From an uncultured Desulfobacter sp. (GTDB taxonomy: Bacteria; Desulfobacterota; Desulfobacteria; Desulfobacterales; Desulfobacteraceae), in assembly GCF_963664415.1 (NCBI RefSeq), contig NZ_OY761440.1, positions 1,426,001 through 1,490,000 of the forward strand: a stretch of DNA of 64,000 bases, given 5' to 3'. The position numbers and the translations under genes were made by a program. Below, one piece after another: positions 18,854 through 27,426 of the stretch (positions are counted from its first letter, which is position 1; the number at the start of each line of letters is the position of its first letter). The notes beneath the pieces are model-generated. The model saw only the letters and a list, made by a program, of their open reading frames with translations. It was not told where the DNA came from and made no database searches.

Positions 18854-19675
18854 TTAACGCCTAAACTCGGTTTGACCAGTGGTCTTCGATATGAAAACCA
18901 AAACAAAGATATGTATGATAATGATTCCGGCAAATCCTTTGATGATTCGTGGGAGGACATTGCACCTAAATTCAGTGTAGATTATGCCTTAACGGAACAA
19001 GTAATGGTGTACACTACAGTTGCGAAAGGCTTCCAATCAGGTGGTTTCAATGCTTATAGTACATCTTCGGAATATGACAGCTATGATAGCGAAGAGCTGT
19101 GGTCCTATGAAATAGGAGCTAAAAGTCAATTTTTTGACAATAGATTGATCGTAACTTGTTCACTCTTTTACATGGATATAGACAACATGCAGGTAACACA
19201 AGCCTCGATCTCCCCACCATGGACTTACATAACCAATGCTGCTACCGCTGTTTCCTATGGTGCAGAATTGGAACTACGAGCAAAAATCACACCTCAATTC
19301 ACCATAACGGCAAGCGCAGGTTATACGAATGCAGAATTTGATGAATATCAAGACGGCGAAGACTATAGCAACAACACGCCCCCTAATGTTCCTGAATATA
19401 CATTTGCCATAGGTGGCCAATATCGTACAGGGAAGGGCTTTTATGCCGGAGTTGATTTGGTTGGTGTTGGAAAAACTTATTCAGAAAGGACAAATACGTA
19501 TAAAAGAGACGCTTATCAACTAATTAATGCCCGAATTGGGTATGAAGCTGAAAATTGGGATATTTATCTCTATGGTAAAAACATTTTTGATGAAGATTAC
19601 TCAGAAGAGGGAGAGACCTACATATACTATAGTGATCCCCGTGAAATAGGCGTAAAGCTTACCTATCGACTCTAA
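18854..19675 (+). pseudogene. TonB-dependent receptor B, 3' part
   Basis: The C-terminal 273 codons of the receptor starting at 14850, resuming as LTPKLGLTSGLRYEN right at the TTAA duplication. It contains VAKGFQSGGFN and ends DPREIGVKLTYRL. Here the last residue is leucine rather than phenylalanine, as in receptor C. It has no start signal of its own, so it is not expressed as a receptor while the IS21 is present. Confidence 0.9.
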
Positions 19676-19733
19676 TAAACAGTTTTATTGCCGAGATAAC
19701 CCCTATAAAACTGAATCTCATTCGGGTCTAATT

Positions 19734-19824
19734 AGGTAGAGTAGGAGCCAGGGCATAGCCCCGGCTCCCCGCATCAAACCGTACATACGGTTTTCCCGCA
19801 TACGGCCTTCCGATGTTCTTCATT
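19734..19824 (-). other. Possible group II intron or RT-element remnant
   Basis: On the minus strand this stretch resembles the structured RNA next to the reverse-transcriptase ORF of bacterial group II introns. It shows GGAAGGCCGTATGCGGG, a hairpin AAACCGTA-CA-TACGGTTT (about 19786-19803), and a second hairpin GAGCC...GGCTC (about 19746-19768) ending near CTACTCTACC. No reverse-transcriptase gene or domain V/VI is seen, so only a scrap remains, between receptor B and the next AraC gene. The identification is from memory of intron consensus and is tentative. Confidence 0.4.
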
Positions 19825-19847
19825 CTAAAGACGCCAACAATGCGGGG

Positions 19848-20909
19848 TTAAAATGGGCGCCGCAGGCGCTTCGCCCTCTTGTTTCCAGTATCTTGTCTAT
19901 AGTTTCTTGTAAAAGCGCTCGGTGTATCACCAAAATACTTTTTAAATTCTTTGGAGAACGTTTTCTGCTGGGCGTACCCCACTTCAAAAGCAACTTCCGT
20001 CACACTTCGGTTTCCGGCTTGCAGCAGACGCTTGGATTCTTCCAGCCTGAACGTGCGAAGAAAGTTAAAGGTAGTAACACCATAAACCTTACGAAAGCAC
20101 TGACTTAACGTGGTCCTATTCACCCCCACCATTCTGGAAAGTTCCGTCAGGGAGGGCGGATTTTTAAGATCGGAAATCATGATGTCGCGGGCTTTGTGGA
20201 CGAAATCCGGGGAATCGGTTTCAAAGTCGAAGCAGGAGACGCCCTGCCCCTTATCAGGATTGAGTTGATCAAAACCGAACCTCATCAGTTCCAGGGTTTT
20301 ACTTTCTAAAAAGAGGTGCCTGCGGGCATCAACATAAGTACATCCGAGGATTTCATGAATACAAACATGAATAGAAGGGGTCATGAACACGGGGCAGCGA
20401 AAACCGCCACCTTGTTTTTGGATCGCCAACATGGTTTCTATCTTTCGAGCGAATTCTCCTGCTATTCTTTGGGAAAAACGTTTTATAAACCACGGCTCCA
20501 TCATAATCCCAATGATACAAAAGGGATTTGCGGGGAGATGGAGCAGTCCCCTGTTACAATTACGTGAGTAGGTTAAATATCCCTGATTTAGGCAATAAGT
20601 AGATTCCTGCTCTTGGCTATGGTACTGGATAAAAGACCTTTCACCAAGAATGAAAAAAAGACTCACCCAAGTAGTTTCTTCTTCATAAGAGATGCTGAAT
20701 GCGGTGGAAGGATACTGCCTTGAGATGACTAAAATCAAACCAGGTTGACACTTGAGTTGATATATGAATCCCTTGTTTAGATCCGTAACAGGGGCTGACC
20801 AATTAAAGAATATTTCATACCCGTCTTTTTTTTCGAAAAAAGTATTTGGATTAAGGCATGGTTCATAATAGTCCTGAGCTGAAATAATGATAGGATCATG
20901 TCTTTTCAT
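19848..20909 (-). CDS. AraC-family regulator, copy 3
   Basis: A 353-residue full-length paralogue of 7209 and 13619, starting MKRHDPIIISAQDYYEPCLN and keeping the C-terminal YRQDTGNKRAKRLRRPF tail that copy 2 has lost. HTH helices read SLTELSRMVGVNRTTLSQCF and SVTEVAFEVGYAQQKTFSKE. It is divergent from the intact receptor C, with a 226-bp intergenic region carrying the cleanest version of the direct-repeat operator. It is the best candidate for a working regulator of this receptor family. Confidence 0.83.
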   Translation of the reverse strand: MKRHDPIIISAQDYYEPCLNPNTFFEKKDGYEIFFNWSAPVTDLNKGFIYQLKCQPGLILVISRQYPSTAFSISYEEETTWVSLFFILGERSFIQYHSQEQESTYCLNQGYLTYSRNCNRGLLHLPANPFCIIGIMMEPWFIKRFSQRIAGEFARKIETMLAIQKQGGGFRCPVFMTPSIHVCIHEILGCTYVDARRHLFLESKTLELMRFGFDQLNPDKGQGVSCFDFETDSPDFVHKARDIMISDLKNPPSLTELSRMVGVNRTTLSQCFRKVYGVTTFNFLRTFRLEESKRLLQAGNRSVTEVAFEVGYAQQKTFSKEFKKYFGDTPSAFTRNYRQDTGNKRAKRLRRPF

Positions 20910-21004
20910 GTAAAAGAATCTTCCAGTCCTTAAAGTTTATTATCCAAATCAAAATTAATTTAACATTTCAAGAATTGTTTAGTCAAAGAGATTTTTGCAG
21001 CAAA

Positions 21005-21036
21005 GTGGTGTGAAAATGTTTTTAGGTGGTGTGAAA
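21005..21036 (+). promoter_or_regulatory. AraC operator, direct repeats, copy 3
   Basis: Two identical copies of GTGGTGTGAAA start at 21005 and 21026, 21 bp apart. This is the most perfect of the three operator pairs. It precedes the only uninterrupted receptor of the paralogous set (ATG 21136), 100 bp upstream. Confidence 0.7.
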
Positions 21037-21135
21037 AAAGATTTGGCTTCATTATAAGTTTGAGCTGTTTAATTTTATTCACGAATATTGTTTGTATAAG
21101 TGGAGCTATTACACTTAAGTTTAAGGAAAAACAAA

Positions 21136-23136
21136 ATGAAAATTTTTCAAACAGCTATTGTATTCATTTCGATCTTGATTGCCATAGATCAATCCATAGC
21201 AGATAGTGGACAATCCGAAATATCATTGGATACCATCACTGTAACGGCAAATAAGCAGGAAGAAAATATCCAGGATGTTCCGATGAGTATCACTGCATTT
21301 GATGAATTTGCACTTGAAGACAAAAATATCACTTCTGTCCGCGATTTGACCGATTACGTTCCAAATCTGATACTCATCCACGACGGCGCTACAGCCTACG
21401 CAAGACCTGTTATGAGAGGGATTGTGGCTGAAGTAGGATCAGATGTTTCAACGGCCATGTTCATCGACGGGATCCCGGTTTTATCACCTAATGGATATGA
21501 GAACCCCCTGCAAGACATTGAGCGAGTAGAAGTGTTGCGTGGTCCCCAAGGAACGTTGTACGGAAAAAATGCCACAGCAGGTGCTATCAATATTATTACC
21601 CGTCAACCGGATAACGATTTTCGTGGAAAGGTTTCGGTTGATGGTGGAGAGGACTATAAAAAAGAAGTTGCTTTTAATCTGAGCGGGCCTATTATTCAGG
21701 ACAATCTCTACTTTGGAGTGTCTGGCCAATATTACGATAAAGACGGTTTTATTAAAAATGGACACACAGGTGGAGAGGCAAACGATCAAGCACATTGGTA
21801 CGGCAAAGGCCAACTCAGATGGGCGCCGATAGACGACCTTAATATTAGTTTCATTTTTTCTCAGATCCAATATGACAATGGAGGCGACAACATAGGGTTG
21901 AGTGAAGATGGCGCCGCTAGCATGGGGATGACGGCCTCCGGCGACCGGGAAGTATATTCCGATCTTGACACCTATAACAAAGCGAAAATCTCAGCTCAAG
22001 CCTTAAAAGTCAGTTATAATTTTAGTGAGGCATTAAATTTAACCTCAATCACCACTCACCGCCTATATGAAGATGATCAGGCCATAGATTTTGACTTTAA
22101 TCCCGTTGCAATATTGCCTTCTACGTCTGACAATGAAGAAGACAAAATTTCTCAGGAACTAAGGCTATCGTCAAATACGGAGAAGATGACTTGGGTGGCC
22201 GGTATCTATTATGATAAAGACGATAATATGGCTGACCTGACATATGGACCTTCTTACGCACTAAACAGAGATCTTGGGGGCGAGGCCTACGCCATTTATG
22301 GTCAACTTCGTTACGCATTAACGCCCAAAATTGGCTTGACCGGTGGTCTTCGTTATGAAACCCAGGACAAAGACATGCAGGATCATGCTACAGGCAATTC
22401 ATTTGATGATACCTGGGATGACATTGCACCTAAATTCAGTGTGGATTATGCCATAACGGAACAGGTAATGGGGTACGCTACGGTTGCGAAAGGTTTCCGG
22501 TCAGGTGGTTTCAATGCGATGAGTAACGATTCTGCATATGACAGCTATGACAGCGAAGAGCTGTGGTCCTATGAAATAGGCGCTAAAAGTCAACTTCTTG
22601 AAAACAGATTAATCGTAAACGGCGCACTTTTTTACATGGATATAGATGACATGCAGGTGAATGAGTCACTGGCCTTTGGGCGCTACATAACCAATGCTGG
22701 TACGGCTGTCTCCTATGGCGCAGAACTGGAAGTACTGGCAAAAATCACGCCTCGATTCACCATGACGGCAAACGCCGGCTATACGAATGCAGAATTCGAC
22801 GAGTATCAGGACGCCGCAGGCGACTATAGCGATAACAAGGCCCCTAATGTCCCCGAATATACATTTGCCATAGGGGGACAATATCGAGCAGGGAACGGCT
22901 TTTATGCCAACGTTGATTGGGTCTGTGTTGGAAAAACGTATTTAGAAAGGACAAATACGTATGAAAGAGATGCGTATCAACTGATTAATGCCAAAGTTGG
23001 ATATGAAGCTGAAAATTGGGATATTTATCTCTATGGAAAGAATATCTTTGATGAAGATTACTCAAGTCAAACCTCGAATTATGTATATTACAGTGATCCT
23101 CGTGAAATAGGCGTAAAGCTTACCTATCGGCTCTAA
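21136..23136 (+). CDS. TonB-dependent outer-membrane receptor C (intact)
   Basis: A 666-residue receptor, intact. The signal peptide is MKIFQTAIVFISILIAIDQSIA, the TonB box LDTITVTANKQEEN, the plug has RPVMRGIVAEVG and RVEVLRGPQGTLYGKNATAGAINII, and the barrel has FSVDYAITEQVMGYATVAKG, ending REIGVKLTYRL. The ATG at 21136 follows AAGG and matches both paralogues. It is the same family as receptors A and B and serves as the template for their restoration. The plug apex and outer loops (HDGATAYARP, NGYENPLQ) differ most from A and B, so ligands may differ. A siderophore or metal chelate is inferred from the PchR-like regulator. Confidence 0.92.
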   Translation: MKIFQTAIVFISILIAIDQSIADSGQSEISLDTITVTANKQEENIQDVPMSITAFDEFALEDKNITSVRDLTDYVPNLILIHDGATAYARPVMRGIVAEVGSDVSTAMFIDGIPVLSPNGYENPLQDIERVEVLRGPQGTLYGKNATAGAINIITRQPDNDFRGKVSVDGGEDYKKEVAFNLSGPIIQDNLYFGVSGQYYDKDGFIKNGHTGGEANDQAHWYGKGQLRWAPIDDLNISFIFSQIQYDNGGDNIGLSEDGAASMGMTASGDREVYSDLDTYNKAKISAQALKVSYNFSEALNLTSITTHRLYEDDQAIDFDFNPVAILPSTSDNEEDKISQELRLSSNTEKMTWVAGIYYDKDDNMADLTYGPSYALNRDLGGEAYAIYGQLRYALTPKIGLTGGLRYETQDKDMQDHATGNSFDDTWDDIAPKFSVDYAITEQVMGYATVAKGFRSGGFNAMSNDSAYDSYDSEELWSYEIGAKSQLLENRLIVNGALFYMDIDDMQVNESLAFGRYITNAGTAVSYGAELEVLAKITPRFTMTANAGYTNAEFDEYQDAAGDYSDNKAPNVPEYTFAIGGQYRAGNGFYANVDWVCVGKTYLERTNTYERDAYQLINAKVGYEAENWDIYLYGKNIFDEDYSSQTSNYVYYSDPREIGVKLTYRL

Positions 23137-23193
23137 TAAACAATTTTATTGCCGGGATAACCGGCTTGATGAAACCGCTGCGGGCAGCGAAAC

Positions 23194-23316
23194 GCTTTGG
23201 TGCTCATTGATCTTTCCAACCGGCTGGTGCGCGGCGGCATGCCTGTGAAGGACGCAGTCAGAGCCGTTGATCAGATATTCGAAGACATCAAAAACCTTTG
23301 TTCAGGAACTAAATAA
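23194..23316 (+). pseudogene. RND efflux pump remnant 3
   Basis: A 41-codon open frame reads ALVLIDLSNRLVRGGMPVKD and then jumps to IFEDIKNLCSGTK and a stop. The first part matches LIDFANRLVRGDMPVKNAVR of the remnant at 13034. The second is the natural RND C-terminus. A large internal deletion has joined them in frame. It lies directly behind receptor C, in the same position as the remnant behind receptor A, which supports an ancestral receptor-pump unit. Confidence 0.75.
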
Positions 23317-23352
23317 GGGGAAATAGACGACAGCAAACATTTTTAATATCTT

Positions 23353-23805
23353 TCAGGCGGGGTTGTCCGCCTCTGTTTCGTAAAAAAGCAAGTCCAGGAT
23401 GACCACTGCGTCGTTTACTATTTTATCACAGATTTTTTTCTCTCTCAGATGTTTCATCTGGATGGGGTCAGATGAATTGACGCCGTTGTAGGCCAGAATT
23501 TTGCTGCATTGAGTGGTTCAGCGTTTTTTCCGGAATCTGTGGCAGAATTCCTGGGTCAGGTAACGGCACAACTCTTTTTTGTAAGGGTCAACACAAAGCC
23601 CCGGGCCGTATTTAAGCCCGATGACCATGACAGCGGCGGTAACGGCACCGCAGGTTTTGCCCTGAGCCAGACCGCCTGCAAATCCTGCGGCAATCCTGGC
23701 TGCGGTTTCCTGTGTCAGACCGAACTGGGGCGCATAGGCCATGAGGATGGATTCCGAACAGGTGTGACCGCCATTTATCAGGTTTACTGCACTGAGGGAA
23801 GTCAT
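23353..23805 (-). CDS. C_GCAxxG_C_C family protein with in-frame TGA
   Basis: A redox-type cysteine protein. The first 95 residues (MTSLSAVNLINGGHTCSESI, then GFAGGLAQGKTCGAVTAAVM) carry the family motif G-x-TCGAVTGA. The frame then meets TGA at 23518-23520 and continues open for 54 more codons (TTQCSKILAYNGVNSSDP, then KICDKIVNDAVVILDLLF). Those codons match the C-terminal part expected of the family (a CxxLLG-like segment, then CPKxVxDAVEILExxL). The TGA falls where relatives usually have glycine. It is either a GGA-to-TGA nonsense mutation or a selenocysteine codon; no convincing SECIS hairpin was found just after it. If it is a stop, the gene is truncated at 23518. Confidence 0.7.
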
Positions 23806-23875
23806 GTGGGGATGTTTCCTTTCTTACCCGGAAAGCACACGGGCCTTTTATCTCCCAGGTTTTCAGGGCATTAAA

Positions 23876-24094
23876 TTACCGGGTAAAAACGCCTTTGAGC
23901 AGCAGGTCAATTCCTTTGTCAATCCTGTCCCAGCCGCTGTCCGACCCAAGATCAATACTGCCGGCTGAACAGGAGATCCGGGATTTTACAATGAGGTAGT
24001 TTACGGCCCCTGCCATAAGGGCCAGAATGGCGGGCAGATTTTCGTCATCCGGCAGCGCCTCCAGCTGTTCAAAAAATTCCAGGAATGAAGTCAA
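23876..24094 (-). CDS. Small hypothetical protein
   Basis: A 72-residue protein beginning MTSFLEFFEQLEALPDDENL, with a hydrophobic stretch LPAILALMAGAVNYLIV and two nearby cysteines' worth of polar sequence (SRISCSAGSID). It lies 24 bp after the SNF2 helicase and 70 bp before the C_GCAxxG gene, all on the minus strand. It was not recognised. Its operon-like position is the main support that it is real. Confidence 0.5.
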   Translation of the reverse strand: MTSFLEFFEQLEALPDDENLPAILALMAGAVNYLIVKSRISCSAGSIDLGSDSGWDRIDKGIDLLLKGVFTR

Positions 24095-24117
24095 ATAAAA
24101 AAGCTGCCTGTCTGAAT

Positions 24118-26877
24118 TTAATAAATCAATTCCAAAAGTTCTTTTTCGGTGAGCGTGGCATCTGAAAGACCTTTATGACCGAGAACCGCTTTTCCCATGG
24201 CCTGTTTTTTAGCCTGGAGCCGGCTGATATTTTCCTCCACCGAATTTTTGGTGATGAACCGGTAGACGGTTACCGGATTTTCCTGGCCAATCCTGTAGCT
24301 TCTGTCTATGGCCTGATTTTCCACGGCCGGATTCCACCAGGGATCCAGAAGAAAAACGTATCCGGCCTCGGTCAGGTTTAAGCCTACACCCCCGGCCTTT
24401 AGTGAGATGAGAAAGGCGCAGGGATCAGGGCTTTGTTTAAATCCTTGGATCTCATCTTGCCGCTTTTTTGTGCGCCCATACAGGGTAAATCGTTTAATGC
24501 CGTGAGCCACAAGCATCTGATCCACCAAATCCAGAAGGGCCACAAACTGTGAAAAAATCAGTATTTTATAACCGCTTTGAATAATTTCCCGAGCGGTTTC
24601 CAGGACCAGTTCAAATTTTTGGCTTGATTCCTCCGGCCGGATACCGGTCGGGAACGTTCCGGCCGCCAGGGCCGGATGGCAGGCCGCCTGTCTCAGTCTG
24701 AGAAGCAGGGTTAAAATCTGCATTGTCCGGGAATCCTGACTTTCCTGACGGTCTGCCAGCTTACGTTTCCCTGTATTAAGGATGTCATCGTAGCAGGTTC
24801 TTTGTTCTCTGCTGAAACCGCAGTAAAGGGTAATTTCGGCTTTGAGCGGCAGCTCTTTGCATACCTGTTTTTTCATTCTTCGCAGGATAAAGGGGGCCGT
24901 AAGAATTTTCAGCCGGTTCAAGCTTTCCTGGTCCTGTCCGGCATAGATTTTTTGAAATTCCGTCTGATCCCCCAGAAATCCGGGCATGAGAAAGTCAAAC
25001 TGACTCCATAGGTCAAGAGGCCGATTTTCAATGGGTGTGCCGGTTAAAGATAATCTATTTGCCGCGTTTAGCGCTTTTATGGATCCGGATATTTGTGACT
25101 TGGGATTCTTTATGGCCTGGGCCTCGTCCAAAACAACCAGATCCCATGAAATCCGGGTTAAATGATCTTCGTCCTGCCGGACCAGGCCATAGGATGTGAT
25201 CACAAGATCAACATCAAAAAGATTGGACAACGATTTGTCCCGGGACGCACCGGCATACACCAGCAATCTCAAGTCCGGGGCAAACCGTTTGGCCTCGGAT
25301 TCCCAGTTCCACATTAACGTTTTGGGAACGACCACCAGGCTTATGTGGCCGCCCCCGGACTGCTCTTTTGCATCCAGGAGAAATGTTAAGACCTGCACGG
25401 TTTTACCCAGCCCCATATCATCTGCAAGGATACCGCAGAATCCAAACCCTGCAAGCCCCCGAAGCCAGGCAAATCCGGTCTTCTGGTAGGGCCGCAGTTC
25501 CGCTTTCAAGGTTTTGGGCACCTTTACCGGATGGTCCGGGGTGCCTCTGTTTTTTAAAAACGCAAGATACCGGCTAAACAGATGATCCCGGCCCACGCTC
25601 TCCTTGTTGTTAAAGAACCGGTCAATAAAGGAGAAGTCATATTTATTAAACCGGATGTCCTCATCCCTGAAGTCCCCGCGAAGTTCAAGGTGTTCAAAAT
25701 CCCGGATCAGATCCGTTGGGAGAAACCCTTTTAATCCCCCGGGAAGATCAAACCAGGGCTGTCCGCATAGACAGGCGTCCAGGATATTTTCCATACCGGT
25801 TTGTTGTCCCTGGTAGCAGACGGCACCTCCCACAAGAATCTCCTCCTGAGTGGCCCTGATGTCCCAAGCTACTTTAATATCCAACACCAGGAAGCGGCCT
25901 GATACGTTGAGCACACCACCCTGCTTTTGGACATGATAGAGGATCTTTTCTCTTTTTCTTTCGGGAATGAAACAATCTTTAGGGGTATGGGCATCGAATA
26001 CCGCACCATGGCGTTTAAGCATGTCCCGGAATTTTAGTTCTTCGTCAAAATTTCTGTGCAGTTCAAGGTTGGTTTCATGGTTTAGTAAAACCTGCCGTGT
26101 GTCTGTCATGGATAAAATACCAAAGCCTTTGTATTCAAATCCCAGATCCGCATATTTCAAGTCCGGGTCAAAATCCAGCACCGGCGTAAACACCGCATGG
26201 CGGTCTATTTTTTTAGCTCTCCCCGGAATATTCAAAGAGAGCTTTCCGGCATATCGGCTCAACCCGGCCAAAGTTTCGTCAAATTCATCGTTGGGTATGG
26301 TCTTTCCCCGGACCAGATCTTTGATCACGCTCATTGGCAGGCCTTTGGGCAATTCATACACCCGGGTGCCGGATACGATTCTGACAGGATCCGATGCGGT
26401 TTCATAACACGGTGCCTGCATTTTATGTCCGTTCAGGGCAAGAAAGGCATCAAAGGCATTTCCGGAGTCTTTGAATACAATTTCAGGGATCATTTTTTTA
26501 ATATACTGAAACCGGAGCAGCCGTCCGTCTTTGCTGCACAGCAGTTTTTTGGCATTGCACCGGTCAATGAACCTCTTAAGATCGTATGGTGAAATTCTGA
26601 ACAGGGTATACTCCTGATCCGGAGAAAAGAACCGTGCTTCCATTTGCCTGAAATCGGTTTCGGATTTAAAAGCCATGGAAAATAGAGTCTTGTCCAAAAT
26701 CTTAAGTCTCGGGCGTTGAAGATCCCGGGCCGTATACACTTTTTTGGGGCCTGCAGGGATCCAGGTGTTTCCTTCTTTTCGCCGTTCCTCAATCCGCACG
26801 GTAAATGCGTTGTTTTTCACCGAACGGCTCTCTTCATAAATAAAGACTATTCCCTGCAATTTGGCATTACCTTTCAT
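24118..26877 (-). CDS. SNF2-family helicase
   Basis: A 919-residue SNF2/SWI2 ATPase. A roughly 460-residue N-terminal region precedes the motor. Motor motifs are motif I LADDMGLGKTVQVLTF (about 500), motif II LVVLDEAQAIKN (DEAQ), motif III SLTGTPIENRPLDLWSQFDF, and the C-terminal RecA lobe with SLKAGGVGLNLTEAGYVFLL and WWNPAVENQAIDRSYRIGQ. Such proteins move along DNA and remodel bound protein; bacterial members include RapA-like and defence-linked forms. Its ATG shares one base with the upstream methyltransferase stop (TAATG), so the two are translationally coupled. It looks intact, and its cellular role here is not evident. Confidence 0.9.
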   Translation of the reverse strand: MKGNAKLQGIVFIYEESRSVKNNAFTVRIEERRKEGNTWIPAGPKKVYTARDLQRPRLKILDKTLFSMAFKSETDFRQMEARFFSPDQEYTLFRISPYDLKRFIDRCNAKKLLCSKDGRLLRFQYIKKMIPEIVFKDSGNAFDAFLALNGHKMQAPCYETASDPVRIVSGTRVYELPKGLPMSVIKDLVRGKTIPNDEFDETLAGLSRYAGKLSLNIPGRAKKIDRHAVFTPVLDFDPDLKYADLGFEYKGFGILSMTDTRQVLLNHETNLELHRNFDEELKFRDMLKRHGAVFDAHTPKDCFIPERKREKILYHVQKQGGVLNVSGRFLVLDIKVAWDIRATQEEILVGGAVCYQGQQTGMENILDACLCGQPWFDLPGGLKGFLPTDLIRDFEHLELRGDFRDEDIRFNKYDFSFIDRFFNNKESVGRDHLFSRYLAFLKNRGTPDHPVKVPKTLKAELRPYQKTGFAWLRGLAGFGFCGILADDMGLGKTVQVLTFLLDAKEQSGGGHISLVVVPKTLMWNWESEAKRFAPDLRLLVYAGASRDKSLSNLFDVDLVITSYGLVRQDEDHLTRISWDLVVLDEAQAIKNPKSQISGSIKALNAANRLSLTGTPIENRPLDLWSQFDFLMPGFLGDQTEFQKIYAGQDQESLNRLKILTAPFILRRMKKQVCKELPLKAEITLYCGFSREQRTCYDDILNTGKRKLADRQESQDSRTMQILTLLLRLRQAACHPALAAGTFPTGIRPEESSQKFELVLETAREIIQSGYKILIFSQFVALLDLVDQMLVAHGIKRFTLYGRTKKRQDEIQGFKQSPDPCAFLISLKAGGVGLNLTEAGYVFLLDPWWNPAVENQAIDRSYRIGQENPVTVYRFITKNSVEENISRLQAKKQAMGKAVLGHKGLSDATLTEKELLELIY

Positions 26878-27413
26878 TATACGGGTGTTTTTCCCGGGTC
26901 ACATTTTTTAAATATCAAAGATGAACGATCATGCCGTTCCAGTTTGAACCGATGATTTGCCTGAATCGCGTGTTCAATGGTTGGTATGTCCATGTGGTGG
27001 TCATTGAACCATAAAACAGCATCCGGTTTCATCACACGGTATAATTCATCCATTACTTTTTGAGCATTGATGAGTTCATGGAACACGTCATGCAGAATAA
27101 CAATGTCAATACTTTCGTCCGGGAGGCCGGTGTAACACTCTGTTAATATAGGTGTAACGTTTTTCAATTTCCGTTTGGCTGCTTTGCGCCGGATCATCTC
27201 AATGGCTGCCGGAAATTGGTCAACTGCATATACTGTTCCCGTTTCGCCGACCTGAAGGGATGCCGCAAGGCTGAAACTACCCGGACCGCATCCGTAATCC
27301 AATACTGACAACCCCTTTTTTAAGCCTGCACTTTTTAACTTTTTTATTGGCGGTGTCAATGCATCACGCAGTGAAAACCAAAAACACATTAGATAAAAAG
27401 AATATATATCCAT
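26877..27413 (-). CDS. Class I SAM-dependent methyltransferase
   Basis: About 178 residues, starting MDIYSFYLMCFWFSLRDALT. The ATG at 27413 is chosen because an AGGA lies 8 nt before it and it clears the end of the upstream gene; a longer in-frame extension overlaps that gene heavily. SAM-binding motif I is VLDYGCGPGSFSLAA, the acidic loop is VYAVDQFPAAIEM, and motif IV is IDIVILHDVFHELI. It resembles UbiE/Methyltransf_11-type enzymes; the substrate is unknown. It is coupled to the SNF2 gene (1-bp overlap) and lies 13 bp after the isoprenylcysteine-type methyltransferase. Confidence 0.82.
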   Translation of the reverse strand: MDIYSFYLMCFWFSLRDALTPPIKKLKSAGLKKGLSVLDYGCGPGSFSLAASLQVGETGTVYAVDQFPAAIEMIRRKAAKRKLKNVTPILTECYTGLPDESIDIVILHDVFHELINAQKVMDELYRVMKPDAVLWFNDHHMDIPTIEHAIQANHRFKLERHDRSSLIFKKCDPGKTPV

Positions 27414-27426
27414 GATATTAATCCTG

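Noticed and set aside
23509..23874. 121-codon plus-strand open frame
   Set aside because: Antisense to the C_GCAxxG gene, whose minus-strand family match is clear.
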